Assembly: GCA_003217965.1 (NCBI GenBank)
Contig: QHNB01000144.1
Coordinates: 1 to 6,394, forward strand
Direction of reading: 5' to 3'
Source of the DNA: Verrucomicrobiota bacterium
Lineage (GTDB): Bacteria; Verrucomicrobiota; Verrucomicrobiia; Chthoniobacterales; UBA10450
DNA length: 6,394 bases
The position numbers were made by a program, and so were the translations under genes. The notes below the pieces were generated by a model that saw only the letters and a program-made list of their open reading frames with translations, had not been told where the DNA came from and did not search any database. Shown here piece by piece: positions 5,691 to 6,394 of the stretch. Position 1 is the stretch's first letter; each line of letters begins with the position of its first letter.

Positions 5691-6059
5691 TTACCGCCAG
5701 TAACCGGCGGTCCACATCCAACCGCCCGGGGTGCGCACCCAGTGACCCTCGACCCACACAGCGCTTGGATTGGGACGTACGACCCAGGTGCCGGGAACCC
5801 ATTGGTAGCCTGCTCCGGTCCAACGCCAGTACCCGCGTGTCCAAACGTATCGCGCTCCGGGCGAAACTGTTCGTGCTTCGACCCGAACAGGCGGCGGAGC
5901 CTGAGTCACGAGGACCTCTCGCGTGACAGGCCGTGCGACCGGGCCGGTCGTGGTGACTTCCTGGGTAGTCGTGGTGGTTGTTGTCACCGCCGCTGGTTCC
6001 TCGGCGCAGCCGGCCAACGCCAAAGGCGTCAGCGCCAATACATAAATACCGATTCTCAT
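5691..6059 (-). CDS. W-x-x-G-x-W repeat lipoprotein (122 aa)
   Basis: Predicted lipoprotein: MRIGIYVLALTPLALAGC with lipobox L15-A16-G17-C18. Mature residues 19-40 include a Thr run (VTTTTTTTQEVTTTG), then a linker with PVTREVLVTQAPPPVRVE (44-61). The C-terminal half is the YXWXXGXW-type repeat (the Pfam family of that name): Y71-x-W73-x-x-G76-x-W78, Y85-x-W87-x-x-G90-x-W92, W102-x-x-G105-x-W107 and W116-x-x-G119-x-W121. The repeats of Trp and Gly likely form short beta hairpins. The family is common in envelope proteins, with no defined biochemical role that I know of. The ATG at 6059 is preceded by GAGGAG with a 6-nt spacer (6066-6070 holds the plus-strand CTCCT), one of the best ribosome binding sites here, so the start is secure. 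The stop TAA (5691-5693) falls inside a small stem-loop. The 234 bp to the next gene hold no other gene I can support. Confidence 0.9.
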   Translation of the reverse strand: MRIGIYVLALTPLALAGCAEEPAAVTTTTTTTQEVTTTGPVARPVTREVLVTQAPPPVRVEARTVSPGARYVWTRGYWRWTGAGYQWVPGTWVVRPNPSAVWVEGHWVRTPGGWMWTAGYWR

Positions 6060-6134
6060 ATAAGTCTCCTCGCCAAGGATTCGTTTTACATGACCGACTC
6101 GGCTTTGTTCGAACTGGTAATCACAGTTTTGGTG

Positions 6135-6146
6135 AATGCATCAGGC
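6135..6146. repeat. 12-bp direct repeat, right copy
   Basis: AATGCATCAGGC, identical to 5632-5643, about 500 bp away and upstream of the lipoprotein's start. It lies where regulatory sequence for the minus-strand lipoprotein gene would be expected. Confidence 0.5.
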
Positions 6147-6155
6147 GCATGTTGT

Positions 6156-6173
6156 TGCTCGCCACGGCGAGCA
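6156..6173. other. strong short stem-loop
   Basis: TGCTCGC (6156-6162) and GCGAGCA (6167-6173) form a perfect 7-bp stem with a CACG tetraloop. No T tract follows on either strand. It could be a local RNA structure, a protein site, or chance. Confidence 0.35.
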
Positions 6174-6394
6174 GGCCTTGCGCTTAGCAAATCCACGGCT
6201 GAGGTTTTGCTCGTTAGAGGATCGTCTTCTTCCCGTTTATGGAACCGCCCGCTCAGTCCGCGCGGGCTGGCACAATCCCGAAGAAGCGGTATTGCCACCA
6301 ACCCCGCCAGGCACTAGCCGCCTGCTTTCAGCGGTCCAGGCCCGTCAACTCCTGTTGATTGTGTAAGTTCGAACAAGTAAACGGTTTTCCTGGA
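6174..6394. other. noncoding or unrecognised right end
   Basis: No convincing gene lies between the start of the W-x-x-G-x-W lipoprotein and the window edge. Open frames on both strands (6086-6301 minus, 6136-6366 plus) lack ribosome binding sites, recognisable motifs or natural composition. The palindrome GTTCGAAC occurs at 6367-6374 and again at 6107-6114; with flanks they form an 11-bp inverted pair (TTGTTCGAACT, 6105-6115 and the complement of 6366-6376). I see no tRNA around either copy. Confidence 0.4.

Noticed and set aside
5693..5711. ACCGCC/GGCGGT stem-loop at the stop of the W-x-x-G-x-W lipoprotein as a terminator
   Set aside because: On the gene's strand it is followed by an A-rich stretch, not T; part of it is simply the last repeat's codons.
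5411..6317. Overlapping plus-strand ORFs (5411-5926 and 5661-6317)
   Set aside because: They run antisense to the W-x-x-G-x-W lipoprotein, which has a lipobox, repeats and a strong ribosome binding site; their own composition is Arg/Pro/Ser-rich noise.
6086..6366. Short ORFs on both strands at the right end
   Set aside because: They have no ribosome binding site, no motif and unnatural composition, and they overlap each other on opposite strands.
6366..6376. GTTCGAAC as a tRNA T-loop
   Set aside because: No acceptor, D or anticodon arm can be folded around either copy.

Overview
The window looks like a chromosomal accessory stretch of a mid-to-high-GC soil-type bacterium. Recognition from memory, not from a search: the small exported protein types here remind me most of Verrucomicrobiota (Spartobacteria / Chthoniobacterales). 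These are the W-x-x-G-x-W repeat lipoprotein, the GVVGLPPGxxV lipoprotein, the AxxVGYDG lipoprotein and the short secreted OB-fold protein. Acidobacteriota is the main alternative. No rRNA, tRNA, complete mobile element or CRISPR array is visible.

Layout. (1) Positions 2-1072, plus: most of a P1-family (DmpA-type) self-cleaving aminopeptidase, cut at its 5' end by the window edge. (2) 1189-1467, plus: a small lipoprotein, with a possible hairpin over its start. (3) 1549-2376, minus: a three-helix membrane protein with a C-terminal beta domain. Just upstream of it on the same strand, at 2395-2713, lies a secreted OB-fold-like gene broken by one extra base and apparently lacking an internal segment. 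(4) 2947-3483, minus: a secreted protein with a histidine-rich tail built from heptad repeats (21-bp DNA repeats). (5) 3661-3756, plus: a possible 31-residue protein with a strong ribosome binding site. (6) 3919-4122 and 4213-4767, plus: a 67-residue cytosolic protein and a proline-rich lipoprotein. (7) 4797-5081, minus: a stretch that reads like protein but is interrupted by two stop codons, lying directly downstream of and in frame with a small membrane protein gene (5166-5456, minus). (8) 5691-6059, minus: a W-x-x-G-x-W repeat lipoprotein with a strong ribosome binding site. The rest (6074-6394) has no convincing gene.

Functionally, most products carry export or membrane signals: three lipoproteins, one or two secreted proteins and two membrane proteins. 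Only the peptidase and the small plus-strand proteins at 3661 and 3919 look cytosolic, and the peptidase's true N-terminus is not visible. Genes change strand often and few are tightly spaced, so this does not look like one multigene pathway. The two broken reading frames suggest ongoing gene decay, or assembly errors. I did not find a clear new defence or biosynthetic system. The best leads are the His-rich repeat protein, the interrupted frame at 4797-5081 and the 31-residue ORF.
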